This document shows positions 38,803 to 47,374 of a stretch of 64,000 nt of DNA, piece by piece. Every line of letters starts with the position of its first letter. Positions within the stretch are counted from its first letter, which is position 1. This stretch comes from Castellaniella denitrificans (GTDB lineage Bacteria; Pseudomonadota; Gammaproteobacteria; Burkholderiales; Burkholderiaceae_B): contig NZ_JBHSEZ010000028.1 in NCBI RefSeq assembly GCF_042653765.1, forward strand, positions 372,001 to 436,000, read 5' to 3'. The notes under the pieces are model-generated. The model was not told where the DNA came from. It worked only from the letters and a program-made list of their open reading frames with translations, and made no database searches. The position numbers and the translations under genes are program-made.

Positions 38803-38830
38803 GGCCCCCGGCGTGGGGGCCTTTTCTTTT
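38803..38830 (+). terminator. Intrinsic terminator of sucCD
   Basis: GGCCCCC, loop CGGCGT-type bases, GGGGGCC, then TTTTCTTTT. A textbook Rho-independent terminator 47 bases after the sucD stop; it separates sucCD from the terC-hem run. Confidence 0.92.
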
Positions 38831-38860
38831 CCATCGCATTGACCAGGAGGCGGGCTCGGC

Positions 38861-39571
38861 ATGCTCGAATGGCTCGGACAGATGCATTGGGGCGCGGTCT
38901 TCCAGATCGTCCTGATCGACGTCCTGCTGGGCGGCGACAACGCCGTCGTCATCGCGCTGGCCTGCCGCCGCCTGGAACACCGCCGGCGCCTGCAGGGCAT
39001 CCTGTGGGGCACGGCCGGCGCCATCGTCCTGCGGGTGGCCCTGATCGCCTTCGCGCTGACGCTGCTCGCGTTCCCCGGCCTGAAGATCGTCGGCGCGCTG
39101 CTGCTGCTCTGGATCGGCATCAAGCTGCTGCTGCCGGACGGCGGCGCGCACGACGGCATCCAGGGCGCCGGCTCCGTCTGGGCGGCCGTGCGCACCATCA
39201 TCATCGCCGATTTCGTCATGAGTCTGGACAACGTCATCGCCATCGCCGGCGCGGCCCAGAACACCGTCGCGGACCACCGGCTGGCCTACGTCGTCTTCGG
39301 CCTGCTGCTGAGCGTGCCCATCATCGTCTGGGGCAGCACCCTGGTGCTGCGGCTGATCGACCACTATCCGCTGGTGGTGACGCTGGGCGCGGGCCTGCTG
39401 GGCTGGATCGCCGGCGGGATGCTGGTCACCGACGCCGCCCTGGCGGACTGGCTGGGTTCCGGCCAGGAATCGATCCGCCTGGGCGCCGAAATCGCCGGCG
39501 CCCTGCTCGTCATGGGCCTGGGCACCTGGCTGGGCCGCCGCGCGGCGGCCGCCACACGGACCGCGCCATGA
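38861..39571 (+). CDS. TerC family membrane protein (YjbE type)
   Basis: A 236-residue integral membrane protein with about seven helices. The two family motifs with metal-binding Asp, DVLLGGDNAVVIALA and DFVMSLDNVIAIAG, are present. TerC proteins of this type export manganese or help metallate exported proteins. AGGAGG lies about 11 bases before the ATG. Its stop codon overlaps the ATG of a 31-codon ORF, which in turn overlaps hemC, so membrane metal handling and haem synthesis are translationally linked here. Confidence 0.92.
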   Translation: MLEWLGQMHWGAVFQIVLIDVLLGGDNAVVIALACRRLEHRRRLQGILWGTAGAIVLRVALIAFALTLLAFPGLKIVGALLLLWIGIKLLLPDGGAHDGIQGAGSVWAAVRTIIIADFVMSLDNVIAIAGAAQNTVADHRLAYVVFGLLLSVPIIVWGSTLVLRLIDHYPLVVTLGAGLLGWIAGGMLVTDAALADWLGSGQESIRLGAEIAGALLVMGLGTWLGRRAAAATRTAP

Positions 39572-39663
39572 AATTGAAACGTCCCACCCTGCTGCAGGGC
39601 CTGGCCATCCTGGCCGCGCTGGGCCTGCTGCTTCGCTTGCTGCTCTCGAGGTACACCGCATGA
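39568..39663 (+). CDS. 31-residue putative membrane microprotein between terC and hemC
   Basis: A short ORF of 31 codons wedged between terC and hemC. Its ATG overlaps the terC stop (ATGA at 39568-39571) and its TGA overlaps the hemC ATG (39660-39663). The product has a basic start (MKLKRP), one hydrophobic helix (LLQGLAILAALGLLLRLLL) and a short SRYTA tail, a classic single-pass small membrane protein. The two 4-nt overlaps are a strong sign that it is translated. No function can be assigned. Confidence 0.75.
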   Translation: MKLKRPTLLQGLAILAALGLLLRLLLSRYTA

Positions 39664-40610
39664 CCGACGCCCCGGCACCCCAAACCCTTGTCATCGCCAC
39701 CCGGGCCAGCCGCCTGGCGCTGTGGCAGGCCCGCCACGTGCAGGCCCGCCTCCAGGACCTGTATCCCGGCTGCCGGGTCGAACTGCTGGAAATGACCACG
39801 CGCGGCGACCAGATCCTGGACCGGACACTGTCCAAGGTCGGCGGCAAGGGCCTGTTCGTCAAGGAACTGGAAACCGCGCTGCTGGACGGGCGCGCGGACC
39901 TGGCCGTGCATTCCCTCAAGGACGTGCCGGTCGACCTGACGGCTCCGTTCGCCCTCTCCACCATCATGGAGCGGGCCGATCCCTGCGACGCGCTGGTGTC
40001 CAACACCGCGGGATCCCTGGACGAGCTGCCCCCGGGCGCCGTCGTCGGCACTTCCAGCCTGCGCCGCGAGGCCCAGCTGCGCGCCCGCTACCCCCACCTG
40101 GCGGTCAAGCCCCTGCGCGGCAATCTGGACACCCGACTGGCCAAGCTCGACCGGGGCGACTACGCCGCCATCGTGCTGGCCGCGGCCGGCCTGCGGCGCC
40201 TGGGCCTGGCGGACCGGATTCGCGCCGTCCTGCCGGTGGAGCTCAGCCTGCCGGCCGCGGGGCAGGGGGCCCTGGGCATCGAGATCCTGGCCGACCGTGC
40301 CGATCTGCGGGGCTGGCTGGCGCCGCTGGCCTGCGGCGAGACCACCGCCTGCGCCCTGGCCGAGCGCGCCGTGTCGCGCGCGCTGGGGGGCTCCTGCCAG
40401 GTGCCCCTGGCGGCGTACGCCGTCCTGCGGGACGGCCGCCTGAACCTGCGGGCGCTGGTGGCGGAACCCGACGGCGGCCGCGTCCTGCGCGCGCACGCCG
40501 AGGGCGCGCCCGAGGCCGCCGAAACGCTGGGCGCCGCCGTCGCCCGGGACCTGCTCGGCCAGGGAGCGGACGCGATCCTGGCCCGCCTGTCCGAGTCCGC
40601 CGCCTCCTGA
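39660..40610 (+). CDS. hemC: Porphobilinogen deaminase (hydroxymethylbilane synthase)
   Basis: A 316-residue enzyme joining four porphobilinogens into hydroxymethylbilane. IATRASRLALWQA, DVPVDLTAPF and RGNLDTRLAKLD are diagnostic. The dipyrromethane cofactor is attached at Cys246 in GGSCQVPL. Start codon overlaps the microprotein stop. hemD follows after 11 bases. Confidence 0.98.
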   Translation: MTDAPAPQTLVIATRASRLALWQARHVQARLQDLYPGCRVELLEMTTRGDQILDRTLSKVGGKGLFVKELETALLDGRADLAVHSLKDVPVDLTAPFALSTIMERADPCDALVSNTAGSLDELPPGAVVGTSSLRREAQLRARYPHLAVKPLRGNLDTRLAKLDRGDYAAIVLAAAGLRRLGLADRIRAVLPVELSLPAAGQGALGIEILADRADLRGWLAPLACGETTACALAERAVSRALGGSCQVPLAAYAVLRDGRLNLRALVAEPDGGRVLRAHAEGAPEAAETLGAAVARDLLGQGADAILARLSESAAS

Positions 40611-40621
40611 GCGGTCCCGGG

Positions 40622-41386
40622 ATGGACCCGCAGGCCCCGGTCGTGCTCACGCGCCCCGCAGGGCGCAACGAATCGCTGGCCCGCGCCCTGCGCGCGGCCG
40701 GCGCGACGGTGATCGAGGCGCCGGCCCTGGCGATCGAGCGGCTGGACGCCGCCGTCCCAGAGTTCCGGGCGGGCGATCTCTGCGTCTTCGTCAGCCGCCA
40801 GGCGGTGGACGCCTGTTTCGACGGCCGCGCCGGCGCGCCCTGGCCGGATGGCGTCCGGGCCGCGGCGGTGGGCGCGGCGACCGCCCGGGCGCTGCGCGCC
40901 CACGTGCCCGAAGACCTGGTCCTGGCGCCGGGTGCCGGCGCCACCCCCGATTCGGAATCGCTGCTGGCCGTCATCGAGGCCGCGGGCCTGGCGCCGGGTC
41001 GCGCCCATATCCTCCGGGCGCAGCGGGGGCGCGACTGGCTCGCGCGGCAGCTGCGGGCGCGCGGCTGGGCGGTGGAATGCCACGCCCTGTACCGGCGCGG
41101 CCCCGTGGCCTGGGACCGCGCCGTGTGCGCCGCCCTGGCGGATTCGTCCGGCTGTACGCTGCTGCTGACCAGTCCCGAGGCCGTCGACGCCGTGGCCGAC
41201 AGCCTGCGCCGCCAGGGCCTGGACTGGCCGCCCGCCCTGAGGGTCGTCACGCTGCACGAGCGGATCGCGCGGCGTTTACAATGCATCTATGCCGATCGCC
41301 CCGCGGGCGCGCTGACCGTGCGCCTGAGCGCGCCCGATGAGGCCGCCTTGTTTCAGGCTATATTGGCATCTGCGAGATCAGCCTAG
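40622..41386 (+). CDS. hemD: Uroporphyrinogen-III synthase
   Basis: A 254-residue two-domain enzyme that cyclises hydroxymethylbilane with inversion of ring D. Sequence conservation in HemD is low; VVLTRPAGRNESLARAL, VFVSRQAV, AVGAATARAL, ILRAQRGRDWL and LLLTSPEAV are the expected segments. Position between hemC and hemX makes the call secure. Confidence 0.95.
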   Translation: MDPQAPVVLTRPAGRNESLARALRAAGATVIEAPALAIERLDAAVPEFRAGDLCVFVSRQAVDACFDGRAGAPWPDGVRAAAVGAATARALRAHVPEDLVLAPGAGATPDSESLLAVIEAAGLAPGRAHILRAQRGRDWLARQLRARGWAVECHALYRRGPVAWDRAVCAALADSSGCTLLLTSPEAVDAVADSLRRQGLDWPPALRVVTLHERIARRLQCIYADRPAGALTVRLSAPDEAALFQAILASARSA

Positions 41387-41404
41387 AAGGACCCGTACGC
41401 CGCC

Positions 41405-42661
41405 ATGACCGATACCGATCACAGCTCGCCCGCACCGACCCCCGAATCGGCGACGCCCGCCTCGGCGCTGGCAACGGCCCAGGCAGGGGCGGGACGGACA
41501 CGGTCGGGAGGCCCCGTCCTGGCGGTGGTCCTGCTGGTCCTGCTCGCCCTGGTCCTCGGGGGCGCGCTGTACTACCAGAACCGGCAGTACCGCGCCCTGC
41601 GCGCCGACCTGCAGCGGCAGCACGAGCAAAGCGTCCAGCTCGTCCAGGAGACCCGCGCCCAGGCGGGGCAGGCCCTGTCCCTGGTCCAGGAGCAGGCCGC
41701 CCGGATCGAGGATCTGCGCGGCGCCCTGGACACCACCTCCAGCCAGGTCCAGGAACTCGACCAGGCCCTGCGGATGATGACGGACAGCGGCTCCGACCTG
41801 CTGCTGCTCAACGACATCGACCACCTGGTCACCATCGCCCAGCAGCAGCTCGCCCTGGGCGGCAACGTCGCCAACGCGATCATCTCCCTCGAAGCCGCGC
41901 AGGCCCAGCTGGCGCGCGCCAACCGCCCCGGGCTGGCGGCGCTGCAGCAGTCGATCAACGGCGACCTGGACCGCCTGCGCGCCGTGGCGACCATCGACTT
42001 GCCGGCCCTGTCGGCGCGGATCGACCGCCTGTCCGACCTGATCGGGACCGCGCCGTTGCTGGTCCCGGACACTGCCGCGCCCGCGGCCGGCCAGGTTGCC
42101 CCCGCGGCGCCGGCGCAGGCGCCTGCCGCCGCCTCCCAGGCTCCGGCCGGGCCGGCGCCCGAGGGCTGGCGCGCGGTGGCCGCCGGCGCCTGGCAATGGA
42201 CGCGGGACGCGGCCGGCATGCTGTCGCAGGATCTGCGCGGCCTGTTCGACGTGCGCCGGGTGGACGACGCGGCCGCGCTGCTGATGTCGCCCGACCAGGC
42301 CCTGCGCTTCCGCGAGGTCCTGAAACAGCGGGCCGTGACGGCCCAGCTGGCCTTGATGATGCGCCAGTCGCGCATCTGGCAGGCCGAACTCGGGCAGCTG
42401 TCCAGGGCCATCGACCAGCGCTACGACATGCGCGCCGAGTCCTCCCGCGAGGCCCTGAAGATCGCCCGCGAACTGCATGACACCGCGATCGAGGTCGCCT
42501 TGCCGACCGTGGACAACAGCCTGGCCGCGATCGCCGCCGCCCGGGATGCCGCCGCCGCCGAGGAAGACGAGCAGGATGGCGGCGTCCCCGACGATTCCGG
42601 CCAGGACGACGACGCCCCGGTGACGCAATCGCCCGCCGTTGCGCCCGCCGGCGCGGTCTGA
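41405..42661 (+). CDS. hemX: HemX-family membrane protein
   Basis: A 418-residue protein with a short Ala/Pro-rich cytoplasmic start, one TM helix at about 37-58 (VLAVVLLVLLALVLGG) and a periplasmic coiled coil (RALRADLQRQHEQSVQLVQE). The HemX core follows (LLLNDIDHLVTIAQQQLALGG, RVDDAAALLMSPDQALRFRE). Its low-complexity segment of Ala/Pro/Gln lies at about 222-250. It is often misnamed a uroporphyrinogen methyltransferase; no SAM-binding motifs are seen here. Role in tetrapyrrole synthesis uncertain. Confidence 0.92.
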   Translation: MTDTDHSSPAPTPESATPASALATAQAGAGRTRSGGPVLAVVLLVLLALVLGGALYYQNRQYRALRADLQRQHEQSVQLVQETRAQAGQALSLVQEQAARIEDLRGALDTTSSQVQELDQALRMMTDSGSDLLLLNDIDHLVTIAQQQLALGGNVANAIISLEAAQAQLARANRPGLAALQQSINGDLDRLRAVATIDLPALSARIDRLSDLIGTAPLLVPDTAAPAAGQVAPAAPAQAPAAASQAPAGPAPEGWRAVAAGAWQWTRDAAGMLSQDLRGLFDVRRVDDAAALLMSPDQALRFREVLKQRAVTAQLALMMRQSRIWQAELGQLSRAIDQRYDMRAESSREALKIARELHDTAIEVALPTVDNSLAAIAAARDAAAAEEDEQDGGVPDDSGQDDDAPVTQSPAVAPAGAV

Positions 42662-42671
42662 GGGGAGCGCG

Positions 42672-44165
42672 ATGCGATCCTGGATCTGGACCCTGATTCT
42701 GTTCGCGGCCGCCGTGGCGCTGGCCCTGGTGCTGCGCGAGCACGGCGGCAACGTCCTCATCGTCGCCCAGCCGTGGCGCATCGAACTGTCCCTGTCGCTG
42801 GCCGTCGTGCTCGCGCTGGTGGCCTTCCTTGCGCTGCACTGGCTGCTGCGCGCGCTGAGCTGGCTGGGGAACAGCCCCGGCCGCCTGCGCGCCTGGCGCG
42901 GGCGCCGCGCCCAGAAGCGCGACGTCGAACTGCTCGAACGCGGCTGGATCAACGTGCTCGAAGGCCGCTACGTCCAGGCTGAAAAAGACCTGTCCAGCCT
43001 GGTGTCGCGCACCCGCTCGGCCGACCGCAAGGTGCTGGCCGGGCTCAGCGCGGCGCGCGCCCTGCACCTGCTGGGCGAAACCGCGCGGCGCGACCAGGTT
43101 CTGCGGCTCGCCCAGGAAGGCGCCGGCCAGGATTCCCGCCTGCGCCAGGCCGTGGACACGGTGACGGCTGAAATGTACCTGGACCAGAACCGCGCCGAAG
43201 AAGCCCTGGCCCTGCTCGAACCGCTGCAGGACGCCTCGTCGCGCTTCCTGCACGGCACGCGCCTGCTGCTGCGCGCCCACCGCCAGCTGGGCCATGCGGA
43301 CCGCGTGTACGAACTCACGCGCCTGCTGCTGCGCCGGGGCGCCATCGACGAAGCCCAGGCTCGCCAATTCATCCGGGAATCGACCGCGCAGCGCCTGTCC
43401 CGGGTCGAGGAATCCGGCTGGGACGCCCTCTGGGGCGACCTGAGCGCCGCCGAGCGGCTGGATCCGGACGTGGCGCTGGCCGGCGCCCAGGCCCAGGCCA
43501 GGCTGGGCCATCCGGCCGAATCGGCCCGCATCCTGGAAGCCGCCCTCGGCCGCCGGCTGGACGACCGCCTGCTGCGCGTCTACGCCCATTGCGACGCGGC
43601 CCAGGCCAGCCACCGGCTCGGCCATGCCGAGCTCTGGCTGAGATCCAATCCCGACCACCCTGGCCTGCTGGCGGCGCTGGGCCAGATCTGCCTGGCGGCC
43701 CGGCTCTGGGGGCAGGGCGAACATTACCTGGAACGCAGCCTGGCCCTGCGCGCCGACACCCACATCCACGCCCTGCTGGGCAACCTGCACGACGCGCTGG
43801 GCCATCCCGAGCAGGCCCTGCGGAACTGGCGGCTGGCCTGCCAGGCGGCGGATGCCGAAATCCCCGCCGTCGACCGCCTGCTGCCGGCCGCCGACACGCG
43901 CGGCGATCCCCGCTTCGACGAGACGGACGAAGCGGCCGAGGCGGCGCCCGGCGAACCGCCGCTGGCCACGTCGTATGCCGCCAGCGGCGTCTATGTCCAG
44001 GACGAGACGGACGTTGCCGCGGATCCCGTGTCCGCGCCGCCGCCTCCCGGCCCCTCGGCCGGGGCGCCGGCCGCATCCGCGCCCGCCGAGGACGAATACT
44101 TCGACACTGCGCCCATCCCCGGGGTGGACATGTCCCAGACCTCGGACGGCGGCGCGCGCAAATAG
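42672..44165 (+). CDS. hemY: HemY-family protein (TPR membrane protein)
   Basis: A 497-residue protein with two N-terminal TM helices (about 4-22 and 42-66), the HemY_N domain (GWINVLEGRYVQAEKDLS) and TPR-like repeats. The last 90 residues are acidic and Pro/Ala-rich. This is the Gram-negative HemY, not the protoporphyrinogen oxidase of the same name. GGGGAG precedes the ATG. Co-transcribed with hemC-hemD-hemX. Confidence 0.93.
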   Translation: MRSWIWTLILFAAAVALALVLREHGGNVLIVAQPWRIELSLSLAVVLALVAFLALHWLLRALSWLGNSPGRLRAWRGRRAQKRDVELLERGWINVLEGRYVQAEKDLSSLVSRTRSADRKVLAGLSAARALHLLGETARRDQVLRLAQEGAGQDSRLRQAVDTVTAEMYLDQNRAEEALALLEPLQDASSRFLHGTRLLLRAHRQLGHADRVYELTRLLLRRGAIDEAQARQFIRESTAQRLSRVEESGWDALWGDLSAAERLDPDVALAGAQAQARLGHPAESARILEAALGRRLDDRLLRVYAHCDAAQASHRLGHAELWLRSNPDHPGLLAALGQICLAARLWGQGEHYLERSLALRADTHIHALLGNLHDALGHPEQALRNWRLACQAADAEIPAVDRLLPAADTRGDPRFDETDEAAEAAPGEPPLATSYAASGVYVQDETDVAADPVSAPPPPGPSAGAPAASAPAEDEYFDTAPIPGVDMSQTSDGGARK

Positions 44166-44195
44166 ATTTTTCTGTCTGACCTATCAAGGAACCCC

Positions 44196-44732
44196 ATGAG
44201 CCTAGATCGTGTGCCGGCCGGCGACAAGCTGCCCGAGGAATTCAACGTCGTGATCGAGATCCCGATGAACGCGGACCCGGTCAAGTACGAAGTCGACAAG
44301 GCCAGCGGCGCCGTGTTCGTGGACCGCTTCATGCTGACCGCCATGCACTACCCCTGCAACTACGGCTACATCCCCCAGACCCTGTCGGAAGACGGCGATC
44401 CGGTGGACGTGCTGGTGATCGCGCCGTTCCCGGTGCAGGTCGGCTCGGTGATCCGCTGCCGCGCCCTGGGCGTGATGAACATGGAAGACGAAGCCGGCAA
44501 GGACGCCAAGCTCCTGGCCCGTCCGGTCGACAAGCTCTACCCGCCGTACCGCCAGATCGAATCGACGGCGGACCTGCCGGCCGAGGAACTGCAGCGCATC
44601 CAGCACTTCTTCGAGCACTACAAGGACCTGGAAAAGGGCAAGTGGGTCAAGGTCCAGGGCTGGTCGGGCGTGGACGCCGCCAAGCAGGAAATCCGCTCCT
44701 CCGTCGAGCGCTACGAGCAGGCCAAGGGATGA
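44196..44732 (+). CDS. ppa: Inorganic pyrophosphatase
   Basis: A 178-residue family I Mg-dependent pyrophosphatase. FNVVIEIPMNADPVKYEVDK, YGYIPQT and the metal-binding DGDPVDVLV motif are all present. AAGGA precedes the ATG. The stop overlaps the next gene's start (ATGA). Confidence 0.98.
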   Translation: MSLDRVPAGDKLPEEFNVVIEIPMNADPVKYEVDKASGAVFVDRFMLTAMHYPCNYGYIPQTLSEDGDPVDVLVIAPFPVQVGSVIRCRALGVMNMEDEAGKDAKLLARPVDKLYPPYRQIESTADLPAEELQRIQHFFEHYKDLEKGKWVKVQGWSGVDAAKQEIRSSVERYEQAKG

Positions 44733-45427
44733 GTGAAACCGTGATTCCCCGTCCCGAGGCGGCCACCGTGGCCGTCCAGGGCACGTCGGCCCGCTTCCCC
44801 GTGCGGCGCATCTACTGCGTCGGCCGCAACTACGCGGAACATGCGCGGGAAATGGGCGATTCCGGGCGCGAGCCGCCGTTCTTCTTCGCCAAGCCCGCCG
44901 ACGCCGTCCTGAACGTCGCCGACGGCGCCGAGGGCGTGCTGCCGTACCCGCCGCTCACCCGGGACCTGCACCACGAGGTCGAACTCGTCGCCGCGCTGGG
45001 ATCGGGCGGCCGCGACCTGACGCCCGGGCAGGCGGCCGCCTGCGTCTGGGGCTACGCCATCGGCCTGGACATGACGCGCCGCGACCTGCAGGGCGCAGCC
45101 AAGAAGGCCGGCCGTCCCTGGGAAACCGGCAAGGCCTTCGACCACAGCGCGCCCATCGGACCGCTGCATCCGGCCGCTTCCGCCGGCGCGATGGCGAAGG
45201 GGGCGATCACCCTGTCGGTCAACGGCCAGCCGCGCCAGTCGGGCGACCTGTCGGACATGATCTGGTCGGTGCCGGAAGCCATCGCCTACCTGTCCACGCT
45301 GTTCGAACTGCGGGCCGGCGACCTGATCTTCACCGGCACGCCGGCCGGGGTCGGCGCCGTCGAGCCGGGCGACCGGCTCGAGGCCGCCATCGAGGGGCTG
45401 GGCACCCTGCGCCTGCGCATCGGCTGA
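44729..45427 (+). CDS. Fumarylacetoacetate hydrolase family protein
   Basis: A 232-residue FAH-fold enzyme. IYCVGRNYAEHA, FFFAKPADAV, the metal-binding DLHHEVELV and the C-terminal GDLIFTGTPAGVG are characteristic. Proteins of this length act as fumarylpyruvate or acylpyruvate hydrolases or oxaloacetate decarboxylases; the exact substrate is not decidable here. Start codon overlaps the ppa stop by four bases, so the two are coupled. Confidence 0.93.
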   Translation: MSETVIPRPEAATVAVQGTSARFPVRRIYCVGRNYAEHAREMGDSGREPPFFFAKPADAVLNVADGAEGVLPYPPLTRDLHHEVELVAALGSGGRDLTPGQAAACVWGYAIGLDMTRRDLQGAAKKAGRPWETGKAFDHSAPIGPLHPAASAGAMAKGAITLSVNGQPRQSGDLSDMIWSVPEAIAYLSTLFELRAGDLIFTGTPAGVGAVEPGDRLEAAIEGLGTLRLRIG

Positions 45428-45607
45428 TCCTTCGGCCGCGCCGGTCCGGCCCGCGCTCCGGACCCGGACCCGGATCGGCCGGATGGTCCGGGCCCGCCCT
45501 GGACGCAGGCGCCGGGCCGGCGGAACTCCACGCGCGGCCGGCGGGCGGGACACTTTCAGCCAGGACGGGAAGTGCGAATAGGCGGGCAGGCGAGGGCGGG
45601 GCACACT

Positions 45608-45632
45608 GGGCTCCATCCTCTTTCCGGAGCCC
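45608..45632 (+). promoter_or_regulatory. Hairpin sequestering the ribosome-binding site of the Tad pilin gene
   Basis: GGGCTCC (45608-45614) and GGAGCCC (45626-45632) are perfect complements across an 11-base loop. The second arm contains the GGAG Shine-Dalgarno of the pilin gene starting at 45636. Folded, the mRNA would hide the ribosome-binding site. The rest of the 208-base gap shows only GC-rich sequence with no clear promoter. Confidence 0.5.
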
Positions 45633-45635
45633 GCC

Positions 45636-46058
45636 ATGTCCGCCTTCCTTCGCCTGCCGCGCCGCGCCCGTCCCGGACCGTCTTCCGGCCGCCTTCGCCG
45701 CATCCTTCCCGGCGCGCCGTCCTTCGGCGCCGTGCGCGAACCGGTCCGGCCGGGCACGCCGGATGCGCCCGTTCTCCTGACGCCCCGGCTCGGTCCGGCC
45801 GCCCGGGCCGCGCAGCGCGGGCAGGCCATGGTCGAGTACGTGGTGGTCGTCGCCCTAGTGGCCGTGGCCGCCATCGCGGTCTACCAGCTCTTCGGGCAGG
45901 TGATCCGCGCCCAGACGGCGGCCATGGCACGCGAGATCGCCGGGGAAGACGGCTCCGAGCAGTCCCGCATCGCCCAGACGGCGGCCGAATCCGCCGCGGC
46001 CCAGGCGGCCGCCAAATCGCTGAAGTCCTTCACCGGCAATGCGGCGGCGGGGCAGTGA
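45636..46058 (+). CDS. Flp-type (class IVb) prepilin, first gene of the Tad locus
   Basis: A 140-residue protein. At residues 62-68 it reads GQAMVEY, the Flp signature of Gly cleavage site, four residues, then Glu-Tyr; the hydrophobic helix VVVVALVAVAAIAVYQLFG follows, then a short soluble tail. The mature pilin would have 78 residues. The leader of 62 residues is much longer than the usual 10-25 and rich in Arg and Pro; the ATG is supported by GGAG at 45626-45629, but an internal start such as the GTG at residue 33 is possible. Probable main subunit of the Tad pilus encoded by the following genes. Confidence 0.82.
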   Translation: MSAFLRLPRRARPGPSSGRLRRILPGAPSFGAVREPVRPGTPDAPVLLTPRLGPAARAAQRGQAMVEYVVVVALVAVAAIAVYQLFGQVIRAQTAAMAREIAGEDGSEQSRIAQTAAESAAAQAAAKSLKSFTGNAAAGQ

Positions 46059-46059
46059 C

Positions 46060-47373
46060 ATGGCCGGCCTCCGCCATCCGCACCGCGGCCAGCAGGGCCA
46101 GGTCCTGGTGCTGGGCATGCTGCTGGCGGCCGTGCTGGCCCTGGCCTGGACGCGTTATTTCGCCACCGGCCAGGTCCTGGCGGCCAAGACCCGGCTGGTC
46201 CACGGCCTGGACGCCGCCGCCTACAGCGGCGCCCTGGTCCAGGCCCGGACCCTGAATTTCCTGGCTTACCTGAACCGTGCCCGGATGGCGCACCAGCTGG
46301 CCATGGCGCACCTGGTCACGCTAGGCAGCTGGGCGCAATACGCCGGCATGGAATCGCGCCGCCTGGCCCAGGGCAATCCGCCCGCCCACCTGATCGGCAT
46401 GCTGTTCGGCGCCGATCACGGCCGCGCCTACCTGGCGGCGGCGGCCGCCGCCGGCCTGGAGGCCCAGGCGCGCGCCGATGGGGCCCTGGGCCGGGCCTAC
46501 GCCGCGCACGAACGCTTCGTGCACGAGCGGTCGGCGGACCTGTCGCGCGCCCTGGCCCGGGACCTGCCCCAGGCGCGCCTGGATGCGATGCGGGCCGTGC
46601 TGGCCGCCCACTATCCCGAACGCAAGTCCGGCGATCTGCAGCCCGTGGTGGCGGACGACGCCTGGCCCGGCCTGCTGCGCCGCCATGCGCCGGACGCGCC
46701 GTTGTTCGACTGGGTGCGCGATCTGGCCGGCCTGTATCCCTTCCTCGGTCCGCGGGACCATACGGCGCGCAATCCCTGGCCGGTCAGCGCCCGTTGTCCG
46801 CACCTGCGCCACGAACTGCGGCGGCGCGGGGGCACGGCGCTGGACGAGTCCGGCCGCTGGCGGGCGGGGGACACGCAGTCCTTCCACGCGGTGCGCTCCA
46901 ACCGCTGGATCGGCTGCTACTACCGGGAATACGCCATGGGCTGGGCCTGGATGCCGGCGCGGCCCGGCCAGGCGATGGACGCGGATCACGTCGATGTGCC
47001 GCCGGAAGACTTCGCCGACCAGGATTTCTGGCGCTGGGTGCGGGCGGCGACGCAATGGGACCTGGTGGGCGGCCGGGACAATCCCCTCGCCAATTCCTAT
47101 GCGCTGCGGGACCGGCGGTCCTGGGCCTCCCGCGGCCTGGGCGACTACCTGGACGTCGGCGCCGGGGCCAGTCCGGACGCCGCGTCGGGGTTCGTCGTGC
47201 GCATGGAACTGCCGGATGCCTCGGGCCGCCCGATCCGCGCCCGCAGCGCCGCGGAAAGCCTGTTTTCCCGGCCCGAGCGGCGGGCGGACGGCCTCGACGA
47301 AACCCCCAGCCTGTTCCATCCCTACTGGCACGCGCGCCTGGCAGCCGGGTTGTCCGACGCACCGGGAGACTGA
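46060..47373 (+). CDS. TadG-like Tad pilus-associated protein
   Basis: A 437-residue protein with one N-terminal TM helix (GQVLVLGMLLAAVLALAW, about residues 11-32) and a large exported domain, the layout of TadG. The segment after the helix (AAKTRLVHGLDAAAYSGALVQAR) is the usual Tad_N pattern. No von Willebrand MIDAS motif (DxSxS) is seen, unlike many TadG. It begins two bases after the pilin stop and is followed by a TadE-like gene. Confidence 0.72.
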   Translation: MAGLRHPHRGQQGQVLVLGMLLAAVLALAWTRYFATGQVLAAKTRLVHGLDAAAYSGALVQARTLNFLAYLNRARMAHQLAMAHLVTLGSWAQYAGMESRRLAQGNPPAHLIGMLFGADHGRAYLAAAAAAGLEAQARADGALGRAYAAHERFVHERSADLSRALARDLPQARLDAMRAVLAAHYPERKSGDLQPVVADDAWPGLLRRHAPDAPLFDWVRDLAGLYPFLGPRDHTARNPWPVSARCPHLRHELRRRGGTALDESGRWRAGDTQSFHAVRSNRWIGCYYREYAMGWAWMPARPGQAMDADHVDVPPEDFADQDFWRWVRAATQWDLVGGRDNPLANSYALRDRRSWASRGLGDYLDVGAGASPDAASGFVVRMELPDASGRPIRARSAAESLFSRPERRADGLDETPSLFHPYWHARLAAGLSDAPGD

Positions 47374-47374
47374 C

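Noticed and set aside
38757..38860. Manganese riboswitch (yybP-ykoY) upstream of terC
   Set aside because: The 104-base gap is mostly the sucCD terminator and shows no conserved riboswitch core.
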